From Candidatus Limnocylindria bacterium (GTDB lineage: Bacteria > Chloroflexota > Limnocylindria > P2-11E), in the NCBI GenBank assembly GCA_036523395.1, contig DATDEH010000015.1, forward strand, positions 1 through 45,875: DNA of 45,875 nt. The letters run 5' to 3'. Positions within the stretch are counted from its first letter, which is position 1, and each line of letters begins with the position of its first letter. Shown piece after piece: positions 8,257 to 16,287 of this stretch. The notes below the pieces were generated by a model that worked only from the letters and a program-made list of their open reading frames with translations, made no database searches and was not told the DNA's origin. The translations under genes were made by a program, and so were the position numbers.

Positions 8257-9215
8257 GCAAGATCGTCGGACTTCTGGTCGGGCGCGAGAACACCTTCCCC
8301 GGACCGTTCATCGAGACAGTGAACCGCAAGGGCGCGGCCCACGGTGTCACCGCGGAGCTCGCGCTCCTCGGTGGCACGCGCGAGCTCGAGCTGCCGCGCT
8401 ACCGCGTCATCGTCGACCGCATCAGTCACGAAGTGCCCTACTACCGCGCGCATCTCAAGAGCGCCGCGCTCATGGGCACCGTCGTCGTGAACGACCCGTT
8501 CTGGTGGGAGGCGGACGAGAAGTTCTTCGAGTGCACCCTCGCGCGGATGCTCGGCGTTGCCGTTCCGAAGACCGTCGTGCTGCCGAACAAGTCGTACATC
8601 TCCGACATCACCGAGCAGTCACTTCGGAACCTCAAGTACCCACTCGACTGGGACGACATCCTGTCGTACGTCGGCCTGCCCGCGATCCTCAAGCCCAACA
8701 CCGGGGGCGGCTGGAAGGACGTGTATCGCGTCGATTCCAAACAGGATCTGCTCTGGGCGTACGACCAGTCGGGGGGCCTGCCTCCAGGACAGCGCCCCAA
8801 GACGATGATCCTGCAGGAGTTCATCAAGTGGGAGGACTACGTCCGGTGCATCTGCATCGGACGCAGGGACATCCTTCCCATCCGCTACGACCCGACGGCT
8901 CCGTTCGCGGACCGGTACGTCGTGAACCGCCCGGTCGACGGCGAGCTGCGCGACCGCGCCGTGCATGACGCCCGCGCGCTCGTGGATGCCCTCGGCTATG
9001 ACATGGACACGGTCGAGTTCGCGGTCCGCGACGGGATCCTCTACGCGATCGACTTCCTCAACCCCGCGCCGGACTTTGACTCGTTCTCCATCAAGGAGGA
9101 CAACTTCAACTGGGTGCTCGAGAAGATGAGCGATCTCGTCATCTCGTACGCGACCGATGCGGCGACGCCGCCCTGGAAGGGCGACCATCGCTGGTGGAAG
9201 CACGTCAGGTCGTGA
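8253..9215 (+). CDS. ATP-grasp carboxylate-amine ligase
   Basis: This is a 320-residue ATP-grasp enzyme, a family that activates a carboxylate as an acyl phosphate and joins it to an amine or thiol. A lysine in A-I-L-K-P-N-T-G-G-G-W-K-D-V, near residues 145-158, fits the nucleotide-binding strand and glycine-rich loop. I-L-Q-E-F-I near 188 is the hinge strand. The metal-binding end is V-E-F-A-V-R-D-G followed by I-D-F-L-N-P-A-P-D near 252-273, with Glu, Asp and Asn in the usual places. The GTG start at 8253 overlaps the esterase stop, and its own stop overlaps the next gene as GTGA. The substrate is unknown; RimK and glutathione synthetase are distant relatives. Confidence 0.87.
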   Translation: MSKIVGLLVGRENTFPGPFIETVNRKGAAHGVTAELALLGGTRELELPRYRVIVDRISHEVPYYRAHLKSAALMGTVVVNDPFWWEADEKFFECTLARMLGVAVPKTVVLPNKSYISDITEQSLRNLKYPLDWDDILSYVGLPAILKPNTGGGWKDVYRVDSKQDLLWAYDQSGGLPPGQRPKTMILQEFIKWEDYVRCICIGRRDILPIRYDPTAPFADRYVVNRPVDGELRDRAVHDARALVDALGYDMDTVEFAVRDGILYAIDFLNPAPDFDSFSIKEDNFNWVLEKMSDLVISYATDAATPPWKGDHRWWKHVRS

Positions 9216-10546
9216 TCAAAGAGCCCGCCTTCGTCGTGGCGTGGAACGCGCTGCTCGCGGATCCGGCGACGGCGGCGGCGTGCGCGGAGGCCCTCTCGCA
9301 GGGCCAGCGCGAAGGCGGCGCGATGTGGGGCGAGCGGCCCCTGTGCGTTTCACTTCGGCCGAACCTGATCACCAAGCGCCAGCACTCAGCGAACGCGACG
9401 GCATCCGAGGCGCTGTACGGCGCGCTCGGTCGCCTGGAGCGCGCGCTCCTTCGTGAGGATGATCTTCGCCTCGAGCTGGACCTCTCGCCCGAGGAGGACC
9501 GCCTCGCGCTCGCCGACCCGGGCTTCACGGCCGCGTCCCCCTCATCACGGCTCGACGGCTTCGTCTCTGACGGAGTGATCCGCTACGTCGAGTACAACGC
9601 CGAGTCCCCGGCCGGCATGGCCTACAACGATGTGCTCGTGGGCATCTTCGAACGACTTCCGGCGATGAAGGCGTTCCGCAAGCGCTATCGCGCGCGTCCG
9701 ATCCGCGCGGCGAGCAAGCAGCTGACCGCGATGAAGCGCGCGCACGGACGAAAGGTCGGCACCATCGCGATCGTCGACTGGACGGGCCTCCCGACGCTCA
9801 CCGAGTTCCAGATGTTCCAGCGCGCGTTCACGGATAGCGGCGTGAGGACGATCATCTGCGCGCCGGAGGACCTCACGTACCGCGGCGGGCGCCTGCGCGC
9901 GAAGGGAACGCCGATCGACGTCGTCTACCGCCGCGTGCTCCTTTCGGAGCTGCTCGCGAAGCCCGAGGTCGCGCGACCGCTACTCCTGGCATATCTCGCC
10001 GGCGACGTGACCGTCGTGAACAGCCTGCGGGCGAAGCTCCTCCACAAGAAGATGAGCCTCGCGCTCCTCTCGGACGACCGCTACGCGCGGCTGTACACGC
10101 CGGCGCAGCGGCGTGCCATAGCGAAACACGTGCCGTGGACGCGCAAGGTGCGCGAGGGTCACACAACGTATGGCGGAAAGGTCATCGATCTCACCGAGTT
10201 CGTGGTGCGCAATCGCGAGCGTCTCGTGCTGAAGCCGAACGACGAGTACGGCGGCAAGGGCGTCGTGCTCGGCTGGACCGTCGATCGCCACGAATGGGAG
10301 CAGACGCTGCTCGGCGCGCTCACGTCGTCGTTCGTCGTGCAGGAGAAGGTCGCCGTGCCACGCGAGCCGTTCCCGGTCGTCCTCGACCGCGTGCACTTCC
10401 TCGACCTCAGTGTCGACTGCGATCCGTATCTCTTCTGGGGTCGCGTCGGCGGGGTGCTCACTCGCCTCTCCTCGAGCGCGCTGCTGAACGTCACCGCCGG
10501 AGCGGGCAGCGTCGTGCCGACCTACCTCGTCGAAGGCGCCGCATGA
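9212..10546 (+). CDS. Circularly permuted ATP-grasp ligase
   Basis: This protein has about 444 residues if GTG 9212 in the GTGA overlap is used; GTG 9194 would add six residues. It resembles circularly permuted ATP-grasp proteins related to glutathionylspermidine synthetase. The acidic metal motif V-E-Y-N-A-E-S-P-A-G comes early, near residues 126-135. The ATP-binding strand and flexible loop L-V-L-K-P-N-D-E-Y-G-G-K-G-V come late, near 343-356, which is the permuted order. The late Q-E-K-V-A-V-P matches the hinge. It probably forms a second amide bond in the same pathway as its neighbours. It ends in an ATGA overlap with the GCS2-family gene. Confidence 0.83.
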   Translation: MIKEPAFVVAWNALLADPATAAACAEALSQGQREGGAMWGERPLCVSLRPNLITKRQHSANATASEALYGALGRLERALLREDDLRLELDLSPEEDRLALADPGFTAASPSSRLDGFVSDGVIRYVEYNAESPAGMAYNDVLVGIFERLPAMKAFRKRYRARPIRAASKQLTAMKRAHGRKVGTIAIVDWTGLPTLTEFQMFQRAFTDSGVRTIICAPEDLTYRGGRLRAKGTPIDVVYRRVLLSELLAKPEVARPLLLAYLAGDVTVVNSLRAKLLHKKMSLALLSDDRYARLYTPAQRRAIAKHVPWTRKVREGHTTYGGKVIDLTEFVVRNRERLVLKPNDEYGGKGVVLGWTVDRHEWEQTLLGALTSSFVVQEKVAVPREPFPVVLDRVHFLDLSVDCDPYLFWGRVGGVLTRLSSSALLNVTAGAGSVVPTYLVEGAA

Positions 10547-11667
10547 AGATCACCGACGTCCCGCGCCTCACGATCGGCATCGAAGAAGAGTTCCAGATCG
10601 TCGACGCGCAGGGTCAGCTGAAGAGCCACATCGAGACGCTCCTCACGGCGGCGGGTGGTCGCTACGGCGATCAGATCAAGCGTGAGATGATGCAGTCGGT
10701 CGTCGAAGCCGGCACGAAGATCTGCGCCGACATCAGCGAGGCACGTGACGAGATCGCCACGCTTCGCGGAACGCTCGCCGCGCTCCTGAAGCCTGCGGGC
10801 CTGCGGATCGCGTCCGCCGGCACGCACCCGTTCTCGCACTGGCAGGACCAGGAGGTCACCGAGCACGAGCGGTACAAGATCCTCGAAGAGGAGCTGCAGG
10901 ACGTCATCCGCGAGCTGCTCATCTTCGGATTGCACGTGCACGTCGGGATCCCCGACCGCGAGCAGCGCATCGAGGTCATGAACGAAGCGCGCTACTTCCT
11001 GCCGCACCTGCTCGCGATCTCGACCTCGAGCCCGTTCTGGCTGACGCGCATCACGGGTCTCAAGTCGTACCGCCAGATCATCTGGCAGCGCTTCCCGCGG
11101 ACCGGCATCCCGCCGGAGTTCAGCTCGTACGACGAGTACGAGAACTTCGTCGAGCTGCTGGTGAAGACGAAGTGCATCGACGACGGCCGGAAGATCTGGT
11201 GGGACCTCCGGCCGCACGCGACCTTCCCGACGATCGAGTTCCGCGTCTGCGATGCCGCGACGCGCGTTGAGGAGACGCTCTGCCTCGCCGCTCTGGTCCA
11301 GGCGATCTGCGCGAAGCTTCTCGTGCTGCGTGCGCGGAACCAGGGCTTCCGCCGCTATGCGCCGGCCCTGATCCAGGAGAACAAGTGGCGCGCGGTGCGC
11401 GGCGGGATGGACGCGAAGCTCATCGACTTCGGCAAGCAGATCGAGGTGCCGATGCGCGACCTCGCCGTCGAGCTGCTCGAGTTCGTCGACGACGTGGTCG
11501 ACGCCCTCGGCTCGCGCCGCGAGGTCGAGTACCTGCAGACGATCATCCGGGAGGGGACCAGCGCAGACCGGCAGCTGCGAGCCTTTGCCGCGACCGGCCA
11601 CCTGCACTATGTCGTCGACCACATCGCCGAGGAGACGATCGCGGGCGTGCCTGTCCTCACCGTATGA
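10543..11667 (+). CDS. GCS2-family glutamate-cysteine ligase-like (YbdK-type)
   Basis: This is a 374-residue carboxylate-amine ligase of the GCS2/YbdK family, glutamine-synthetase fold. Characterised members join glutamate to cysteine or other amines through the side-chain carboxylate. The N-terminal I-G-I-E-E-E-F-Q-I-V-D near residues 11-21 is the hallmark metal-binding strand. G-L-H-V-H-V-G-I-P-D near 127-136 supplies the conserved histidines, and E-F-R-V-C-D-A-A-T near 228-236 is the late substrate strand. ATG 10543 overlaps the preceding stop. It is the third amide-bond-forming enzyme of this operon. Whether cysteine is the acceptor cannot be read from sequence. Confidence 0.88.
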   Translation: MKITDVPRLTIGIEEEFQIVDAQGQLKSHIETLLTAAGGRYGDQIKREMMQSVVEAGTKICADISEARDEIATLRGTLAALLKPAGLRIASAGTHPFSHWQDQEVTEHERYKILEEELQDVIRELLIFGLHVHVGIPDREQRIEVMNEARYFLPHLLAISTSSPFWLTRITGLKSYRQIIWQRFPRTGIPPEFSSYDEYENFVELLVKTKCIDDGRKIWWDLRPHATFPTIEFRVCDAATRVEETLCLAALVQAICAKLLVLRARNQGFRRYAPALIQENKWRAVRGGMDAKLIDFGKQIEVPMRDLAVELLEFVDDVVDALGSRREVEYLQTIIREGTSADRQLRAFAATGHLHYVVDHIAEETIAGVPVLTV

Positions 11668-11680
11668 CCGCCCCCGCCGT

Positions 11681-12496
11681 ATGACGAAGACCGTCACGCA
11701 GGCGGTCGAGGAGCTCGTCCGCGCGACGGTGCATCTCTCGGACGAGGACATGGGCCGCGAGTGGAAGTGGGGGGACTACGACGACGAGGGCTTGCGCTTT
11801 GCCCTGCTCCTGACGCACCACGAGCTGCGGGACCTCGGCGTTCGGCTCGCCGCTCGCCAGCGACCGCATTCGCAGGCGCAGCGGATCCTTACGCAGTATC
11901 ACCAGACCTACCGCGACCTCACCGGTGTCCTCGCCGGCGTCCGCAACGAGGATCTCGACCGCGCCCCCGCCGAAGGTGAATGGCCGCTGCGGGAGACGCT
12001 CGACCACATGCTCGGGGCGGAGTACGGCTTCCTCGGCGTGAATCGACTCGCGATAGAGCGGCATCGCGCGGGCTTTGCGACGGAGCCATCCGAGTCGGAG
12101 TTCAAGGAGTTCCGCAAGGCGTACGCCCCGCCGAAGGACGCCGTGACCGGCCCGATCGAATCGATCCGCAATGCCTTCTTCGAGATCCACCGGCGCGTCC
12201 TGCGTGAGCTCGGCGACGTGACCGACGCCGAACTTGAGAAGCGCGCGACGTTCTGGGAGGACGAGCCGATGCCGATCCGCTTCCGGCTGCATCGGTTCGA
12301 GGAGCACCTCCGCCAGCACACGATCCAGCTCGACAAGACGCTCGCCGTGATCCGTCCGCCGACCGAGGCGCACCGCCTGGTGCGCAACATCTACAACGCG
12401 CTGGCCGATGTCGAGATGGCGGACGCGCCCGCGGAGGATCTGCGCTCGGCCGCGGCGAACGTCATTTCCGAGCGCGCCGCCGCGATCGTGGCGTGA
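11681..12496 (+). CDS. DinB-superfamily four-helix protein
   Basis: This is a 271-residue all-helical protein of the DinB/YfiT-like superfamily, whose members often bind a metal through three histidines. Some of them are bacillithiol- or mycothiol-dependent S-transferases. Candidate ligands are His in L-R-E-T-L-D-H-M-L-G near residues 98-107 and the H-x3-H pair in R-F-E-E-H-L-R-Q-H-T near 204-213. The N-terminal half has another helix with T-H-H-E-L-R-D. ATG 11681 is 13 bases after the ligase stop, so it belongs to the same transcription unit. A role as a transferase for a thiol made by the ligases is an attractive but unproven inference. Confidence 0.8.
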   Translation: MTKTVTQAVEELVRATVHLSDEDMGREWKWGDYDDEGLRFALLLTHHELRDLGVRLAARQRPHSQAQRILTQYHQTYRDLTGVLAGVRNEDLDRAPAEGEWPLRETLDHMLGAEYGFLGVNRLAIERHRAGFATEPSESEFKEFRKAYAPPKDAVTGPIESIRNAFFEIHRRVLRELGDVTDAELEKRATFWEDEPMPIRFRLHRFEEHLRQHTIQLDKTLAVIRPPTEAHRLVRNIYNALADVEMADAPAEDLRSAAANVISERAAAIVA

Positions 12497-12513
12497 TGCC
12501 CTCAACCCCGGCC

Positions 12514-12546
12514 GCCTTCGGGGCTGGACCGACCAGCACCGAAGGC
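12514..12546. terminator. Bidirectional hairpin between convergent genes
   Basis: A hairpin between the DinB stop and the 3' end of the minus-strand cupin gene has outer arms GCCTTCGG (12514-12521) and CCGAAGGC (12539-12546). After one mismatch, inner arms GCTGG (12523-12527) and CCAGC (12533-12537) close a five-base loop. It works on both strands and lacks a long T run, as is common in high-GC genomes. Confidence 0.7.
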
Positions 12547-12568
12547 AGACCAGGGCAGAGGCGGGAGA

Positions 12569-13300
12569 TCAGCTCGCTGGTGTCAGTGTGAACATCAGGT
12601 AATGGCCGCCGGCCGGGCCGGCGGTCAGCACGAGGCTCGCGCCGGGTAGGGAATAGGCGCCCTGGCCCGCGGAGACGGTACCGGTCATGGCCGCGTCGCC
12701 ACTCACGGTGAGACTTCCGTCGAGTACGAACAGCACGCGGAGTGACGGTCCCGATTGCCGGTCGACGCCTGTTGCGGCGAGGCGGCTGTCGGTAAGCGTC
12801 TCGGTGTAGGAACCCGCGGCGATCTGCGTCAGATCGCCCGTCGTGTAGAGCTCCTTCTGTCCGGGCACGATGATCGCGAGGGGGCGCGACGCTGCCGGAC
12901 GCAGGCCGATGAACCACCAATCGTTGGCGGACGTGCCAGGGTTGACGTGCCCGTGCATGACGGCGGCACCGATGAAGGCGGCTTTGCCGGGCTGGACCAT
13001 CACGGATGCTGCGCCGTCGACGTCCATCTGGTGTGTGCCCTGGACGGTGTAAACGAAGCCGGCGATGTGCTGATGCTTGATCGATCCGCCGGCCGCCTGG
13101 GGCAGATCCACGTAGTTGACGAACAGCGCGCCCGCGGGGATCGAATCGAGTTTGCCGGATGCGAGGATCGTGGCTGTTGCGCTCGGCGGTGCCGCCGTCG
13201 CGACGGCCGGCGCGCTCGTCGGCGCCGGCGCCGCCGCGCCTCCACACGCCGCTGCGACGAACAGGACCGTCGCGACGATGGGAACGATGCGTCGGAACAC
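12569..13300 (-). CDS. Cupin-like lipoprotein
   Basis: This is a 243-residue lipoprotein. The GTG start at 13300 follows an AGGAGG site. The signal ends in the lipobox V-A-A-A-C (Cys19), then an Ala/Pro/Thr linker. The exported domain looks like a cupin, with I-K-H-Q-H-I-A-G-F-V-Y-T-V-Q-G near residues 74-88 and M-H-G-H-V-N-P near 116-122, which give a set of histidines able to bind a metal. A second beta half contains Y-T-E-T-L-T-D-S-R-L and a strand-rich C-terminus. It is clearly homologous to the C-terminal part of the gene at 14928. It lies downstream of the cyclase-CRP gene on the same strand, separated by 115 bases holding a CRP-like palindrome. The ligand is unknown. Confidence 0.8.
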   Translation of the reverse strand: MFRRIVPIVATVLFVAAACGGAAAPAPTSAPAVATAAPPSATATILASGKLDSIPAGALFVNYVDLPQAAGGSIKHQHIAGFVYTVQGTHQMDVDGAASVMVQPGKAAFIGAAVMHGHVNPGTSANDWWFIGLRPAASRPLAIIVPGQKELYTTGDLTQIAAGSYTETLTDSRLAATGVDRQSGPSLRVLFVLDGSLTVSGDAAMTGTVSAGQGAYSLPGASLVLTAGPAGGHYLMFTLTPAS

Positions 13301-13405
13301 TTGAAAAACCTCCTCTACCGACTCTGCGGTCGGGTCCCGCTGTGCGAGACCGATGGCAGATTCGGTCGGTCAGGAGGAGCTCGCTATGACCCCTGTCATT
13401 CGCGG

Positions 13406-13425
13406 GCTGTGATGTTCAGCACAGC
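13406..13425. promoter_or_regulatory. CRP-like palindrome
   Basis: The 20-base element has perfect arms GCTGTG (13406-13411) and CACAGC (13420-13425). Inside it, TGTGA-N6-GCACA at 13408-13423 differs by one base from the classic CRP half-site pair TGTGA-N6-TCACA. It overlaps the stop codon of the cyclase-CRP gene and lies about 105 bases before the cupin lipoprotein start. It is a plausible target of the adjacent regulator; a chance match cannot be excluded. Confidence 0.45.
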
Positions 13426-14918
13426 GCGCGCAGAGCCTCCGCGTCGAGGACGGTGATGGTGCCCCGGTCCATCGCGAGCGCGCCCATCCTGACGAACTGA
13501 CCGAGGGCGCGGTTCACGTTCTCGCGGCTGGAGCCGACCATCGCGGCGAGGTCGCCCTGGGGCACCCGGACGGCGATCCGGACACCGCCGTCGACCTTCT
13601 GACCGTGCTTGTCCGCGAGCTCGAGAAGCTTGTGAGCGAGCCGGCCGGGCAGGTCCAGAAAGGCGATCTCGGCCAGCTCTTCGTCACCGCGCCGGACGCG
13701 ATCGCTGAGCCTTGCGAGGAGCCGTAGCGCGAGGTCAGCGTCTTTTCGCACCACGGCGCGAAGGTCGTCCCTCCCGAGCGCGACGCAGGTCGTCGCTTCC
13801 ACAGCGATCGCGTCGGCCGTGCGGACTCCGCTGGCCTCGATCGCGTCGAGCTCGCCCAGCGTTTCGCCCGGACCGAAGAGACCAAGGACGAACTCGCGTC
13901 CGTGTCGCGAAGTGCGGGAAACGCGCACCAGACCGCTTTCGATGACGAACATGGAGTCTGCCGGCTCACTCTCTCGCGTGAGATAGGTTCCCGCAGGGAA
14001 AGACCGGCGCCGCACGCGCGGTCCCAGCCCATCGGACACTTTTGGCGCGAGGCCCGCGAACAGCGGCGTGCGCAGCAGTACAGCCATCGGCTCGACGCCG
14101 CTGCTGACCAGTGCGGCGTCGAAGGCCAGCCGATAGGTCTGGACTGGAGCGCTTCGCCCAGCCAGCGTCACGATGTCGCCGCTTAGGAACGAGAACTCCG
14201 TGGCAGCCGCGCGAGTCGCCGCGTCGACGATGGCTTCGCCTGCATCGGCACGCGCAGTCAAACGGGCCGCGGTGTTGGTGATCTCGCCGACAGCGGTGAA
14301 GTCTTTGAAGCCACCGCCGCCGACGTTGCCGCAGAATTCCTCGCCCGTGGAGATCCCGACACCGATCTCCAGCCATGGGCCCCCAGACGCCCGGTAGCCG
14401 ACGGCTTCGATGAGCGCGGCTGCGGCGGCGACCGCTTTGCGCGGATAGTCGCCGCCGCTCAGCCCTGGAACGAATAGGCCCATCACGTGGTCGCCAGCGA
14501 CCTGGCCGAGGACGGCTTCATGCTGCAGAAGGACGCGCGAGGCGATGTCATAGAACCGTTTCAGACGTACTGGGACCACGTCTCGCGGCACCGATTCCGT
14601 CAGGCTCGTATACCCGCGGACGTCAGCGAACAGGATGCTGAGCGGGACGATCGCGCCGCCTTCGGGTGCCCACTCGAGGCAGCGCGCGCAAACGTGGGGT
14701 GTCTTCTGTGATGGGCGATAACCGAGGAGACGGAACGGTAGGGTGACCGGTCCGCCGTACGGAGCGTTGCAGAACTTGCAGCGCGGCCGCCCCGGGAAGA
14801 GCGCGAACAATCTTCGTGCGAGCCGTGGTCCGAGAGTCGTCGATCCGTCGCCGCGGAGGATCGCGGACCAGTGCGCGTCCATCTCGGGGTGGTTGCCAGT
14901 TGACTCAGACACTGCCAC
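13416..14918 (-). CDS. Class III nucleotide cyclase fused to CRP-type regulator
   Basis: The 500-residue protein has four parts. Residues 47-80 carry two C-x2-C pairs resembling a zinc ribbon. Residues 92-265 are a class III adenylate/guanylate cyclase domain with metal aspartates Asp99 (F-A-D-V-R-G-Y-T) and Asp143 (G-D-H-V-M). They also carry Asp206, Asn215 and Arg219. Residues 283-400 are a cyclic-nucleotide-binding domain; Glu356 and Arg366 have the ten-residue spacing of CRP Glu72 and Arg82. Residues 420-500 are a Crp-type helix-turn-helix (G-D-L-A-A-M-V-G-S-S-R-E-N-V-N-R-A-L). The usual substrate-specifying lysine is Gln139, and the usual Asp of the G-D-x-x-N motif is Glu212, so specificity may differ. 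The start could be GTG 14918 or ATG 14882. The divergent neighbour begins within 46 bases. Confidence 0.88.
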   Translation of the reverse strand: MAVSESTGNHPEMDAHWSAILRGDGSTTLGPRLARRLFALFPGRPRCKFCNAPYGGPVTLPFRLLGYRPSQKTPHVCARCLEWAPEGGAIVPLSILFADVRGYTSLTESVPRDVVPVRLKRFYDIASRVLLQHEAVLGQVAGDHVMGLFVPGLSGGDYPRKAVAAAAALIEAVGYRASGGPWLEIGVGISTGEEFCGNVGGGGFKDFTAVGEITNTAARLTARADAGEAIVDAATRAAATEFSFLSGDIVTLAGRSAPVQTYRLAFDAALVSSGVEPMAVLLRTPLFAGLAPKVSDGLGPRVRRRSFPAGTYLTRESEPADSMFVIESGLVRVSRTSRHGREFVLGLFGPGETLGELDAIEASGVRTADAIAVEATTCVALGRDDLRAVVRKDADLALRLLARLSDRVRRGDEELAEIAFLDLPGRLAHKLLELADKHGQKVDGGVRIAVRVPQGDLAAMVGSSRENVNRALGQFVRMGALAMDRGTITVLDAEALRALC

Positions 14919-14927
14919 TTTGGGGCG

Positions 14928-16211
14928 ATGGTATCGGCGAACATGCGGCGCCTCTTCGTTGGAGCGGCCGCTGTCGCGGCGAATCTCGGGTGGCTTCAGC
15001 TGGCTCCGGCGTTCGGTCTTCCGGTCACGGCACCCGCGGGGATATTGGACCGCGCACTCGGTGCGGATCGCGAGGCTGGTCCCGCGGGCTGGGCGCTGCT
15101 GCTAGTGGGTCAGGCCGTATTCGCTGCCCTCGCGTTCCTCGTCATCCTGCCTCGAAGGCGGGTGTGGCTGGCGTCGTTCGCGTTCGTCGTTGGCGCGTGG
15201 TTCGTCTCCGGAGCTGTCCTGATGCCTGTTATCGGGCTCATCCAAGGCGCCGCGCCAGCCGGCACCGCAGCCGCTATGCAGGCGAACTTCTTCATGCTGA
15301 ACCTTGGCCTGGGGGCTGCCGCTGAGGCACTGGTTGGATGGCTGCTGTTCGGTGGTGTGATCGCAGCCGGCGCGACGCTCAACGTCACCCCGAGGGCTTT
15401 CGCGCTTGCGGCCGGCGCCGCGGCGGTCGCCGCCGTCATCGCGTTCGCGGCGCCGGCGCTCGGTGCGCAAGCAGGTTCGGGCCGGCTCGTCGAGGGCCGT
15501 ATCGAAGCGCTGCCGCCGGCACCCGTCTTCATCAGCGTGCTTGAGCTCCCGCAGCCGGCTGGTGATGCGCTCATTCCGCATCCCCCACACATCGCCGGCT
15601 TCGTGGTCGACGTTTGGGGGACAGCGACGATGGTGATCGCCGGAGCGAATGTGGACGTTGCTCCAGGTGGAGCGGTCTTCTTGCCGAACCAACAGCCCCA
15701 CGACCACGAGAATCGCGCGGCGGCTCCACTCGCGATCGCTTTGGCCGCCGCGATGGTCGGCATGACGGTCGGAGTCGTCTTGCTGCAGGGTCGTGCGCCC
15801 GCCGTCGCGTTGATGGCGGCGCTGCTGGTCGCGGGCACTGTGGCGACGATCAATCCGTTGATGAACCACTGGTACTTCATTGGTGTTCGCTCGGCCACCC
15901 AGCGTGGCGGCCCGATGCCCGTACCGGCGGGGCACCGGACATACGAGTCCGAGAACCTGACTGGCCTTGCGAGCGGGCCCTATCTGGAGCAGCTCACGCA
16001 TCGCCGGCTTGGCGCCGGCGAATCCGTTCGCGTTGTCGGCCCCGCGGCGGTCGTCGTGCTCGACGGCCAAGTCTTGATCGCCAACGATGTACGAACGTTA
16101 CGTCTGTCCGCGCAGTCCGGGACCACGATCGCGGGCGGTACGGAAGCGACAGCTCGGGTCGAGTCAGGAAGCGCGCGAGTCTTGATCGTCCAGCTGCTAC
16201 CCGCCCGTTAA
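14928..16211 (+). CDS. Membrane protein with an interrupted cupin domain
   Basis: This is a 427-residue protein with roughly five N-terminal hydrophobic segments (about 10-30, 53-74, 80-105, 120-148, 157-180) and a C-terminal cupin-like domain from residue 198. The domain resembles the lipoprotein at 12569: both have an E/D-L-P-Q-x-A-G strand, an H-I-A-G-F-V strand, a histidine-rich turn (here H-D-H at 258-260), a W-Y/W-F-I-G-x-R strand, and a Y-x-E-x-L-T-x-x-R-L helix. Here residues 264-312, a long hydrophobic stretch able to cross the membrane twice, are inserted between the histidine turn and the W-Y-F-I-G strand. ATG 14928 or ATG 14943 may start it. The function is unknown; divergence from the cyclase-CRP gene suggests a shared signalling role. 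Confidence 0.75.
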   Translation: MVSANMRRLFVGAAAVAANLGWLQLAPAFGLPVTAPAGILDRALGADREAGPAGWALLLVGQAVFAALAFLVILPRRRVWLASFAFVVGAWFVSGAVLMPVIGLIQGAAPAGTAAAMQANFFMLNLGLGAAAEALVGWLLFGGVIAAGATLNVTPRAFALAAGAAAVAAVIAFAAPALGAQAGSGRLVEGRIEALPPAPVFISVLELPQPAGDALIPHPPHIAGFVVDVWGTATMVIAGANVDVAPGGAVFLPNQQPHDHENRAAAPLAIALAAAMVGMTVGVVLLQGRAPAVALMAALLVAGTVATINPLMNHWYFIGVRSATQRGGPMPVPAGHRTYESENLTGLASGPYLEQLTHRRLGAGESVRVVGPAAVVVLDGQVLIANDVRTLRLSAQSGTTIAGGTEATARVESGSARVLIVQLLPAR

Positions 16212-16287
16212 GTCGACCGCGCTAGCGTCTGCGATCCCGACCGTTTCCATCGCGAGGAAGTCAGGCTCTTGCACCGTCCTCCGCTGG

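Noticed and set aside
16212-16287. Possible terminator between the convergent membrane cupin and M28 genes
   Set aside because: Only weak five-base pairings are visible and no convincing hairpin.
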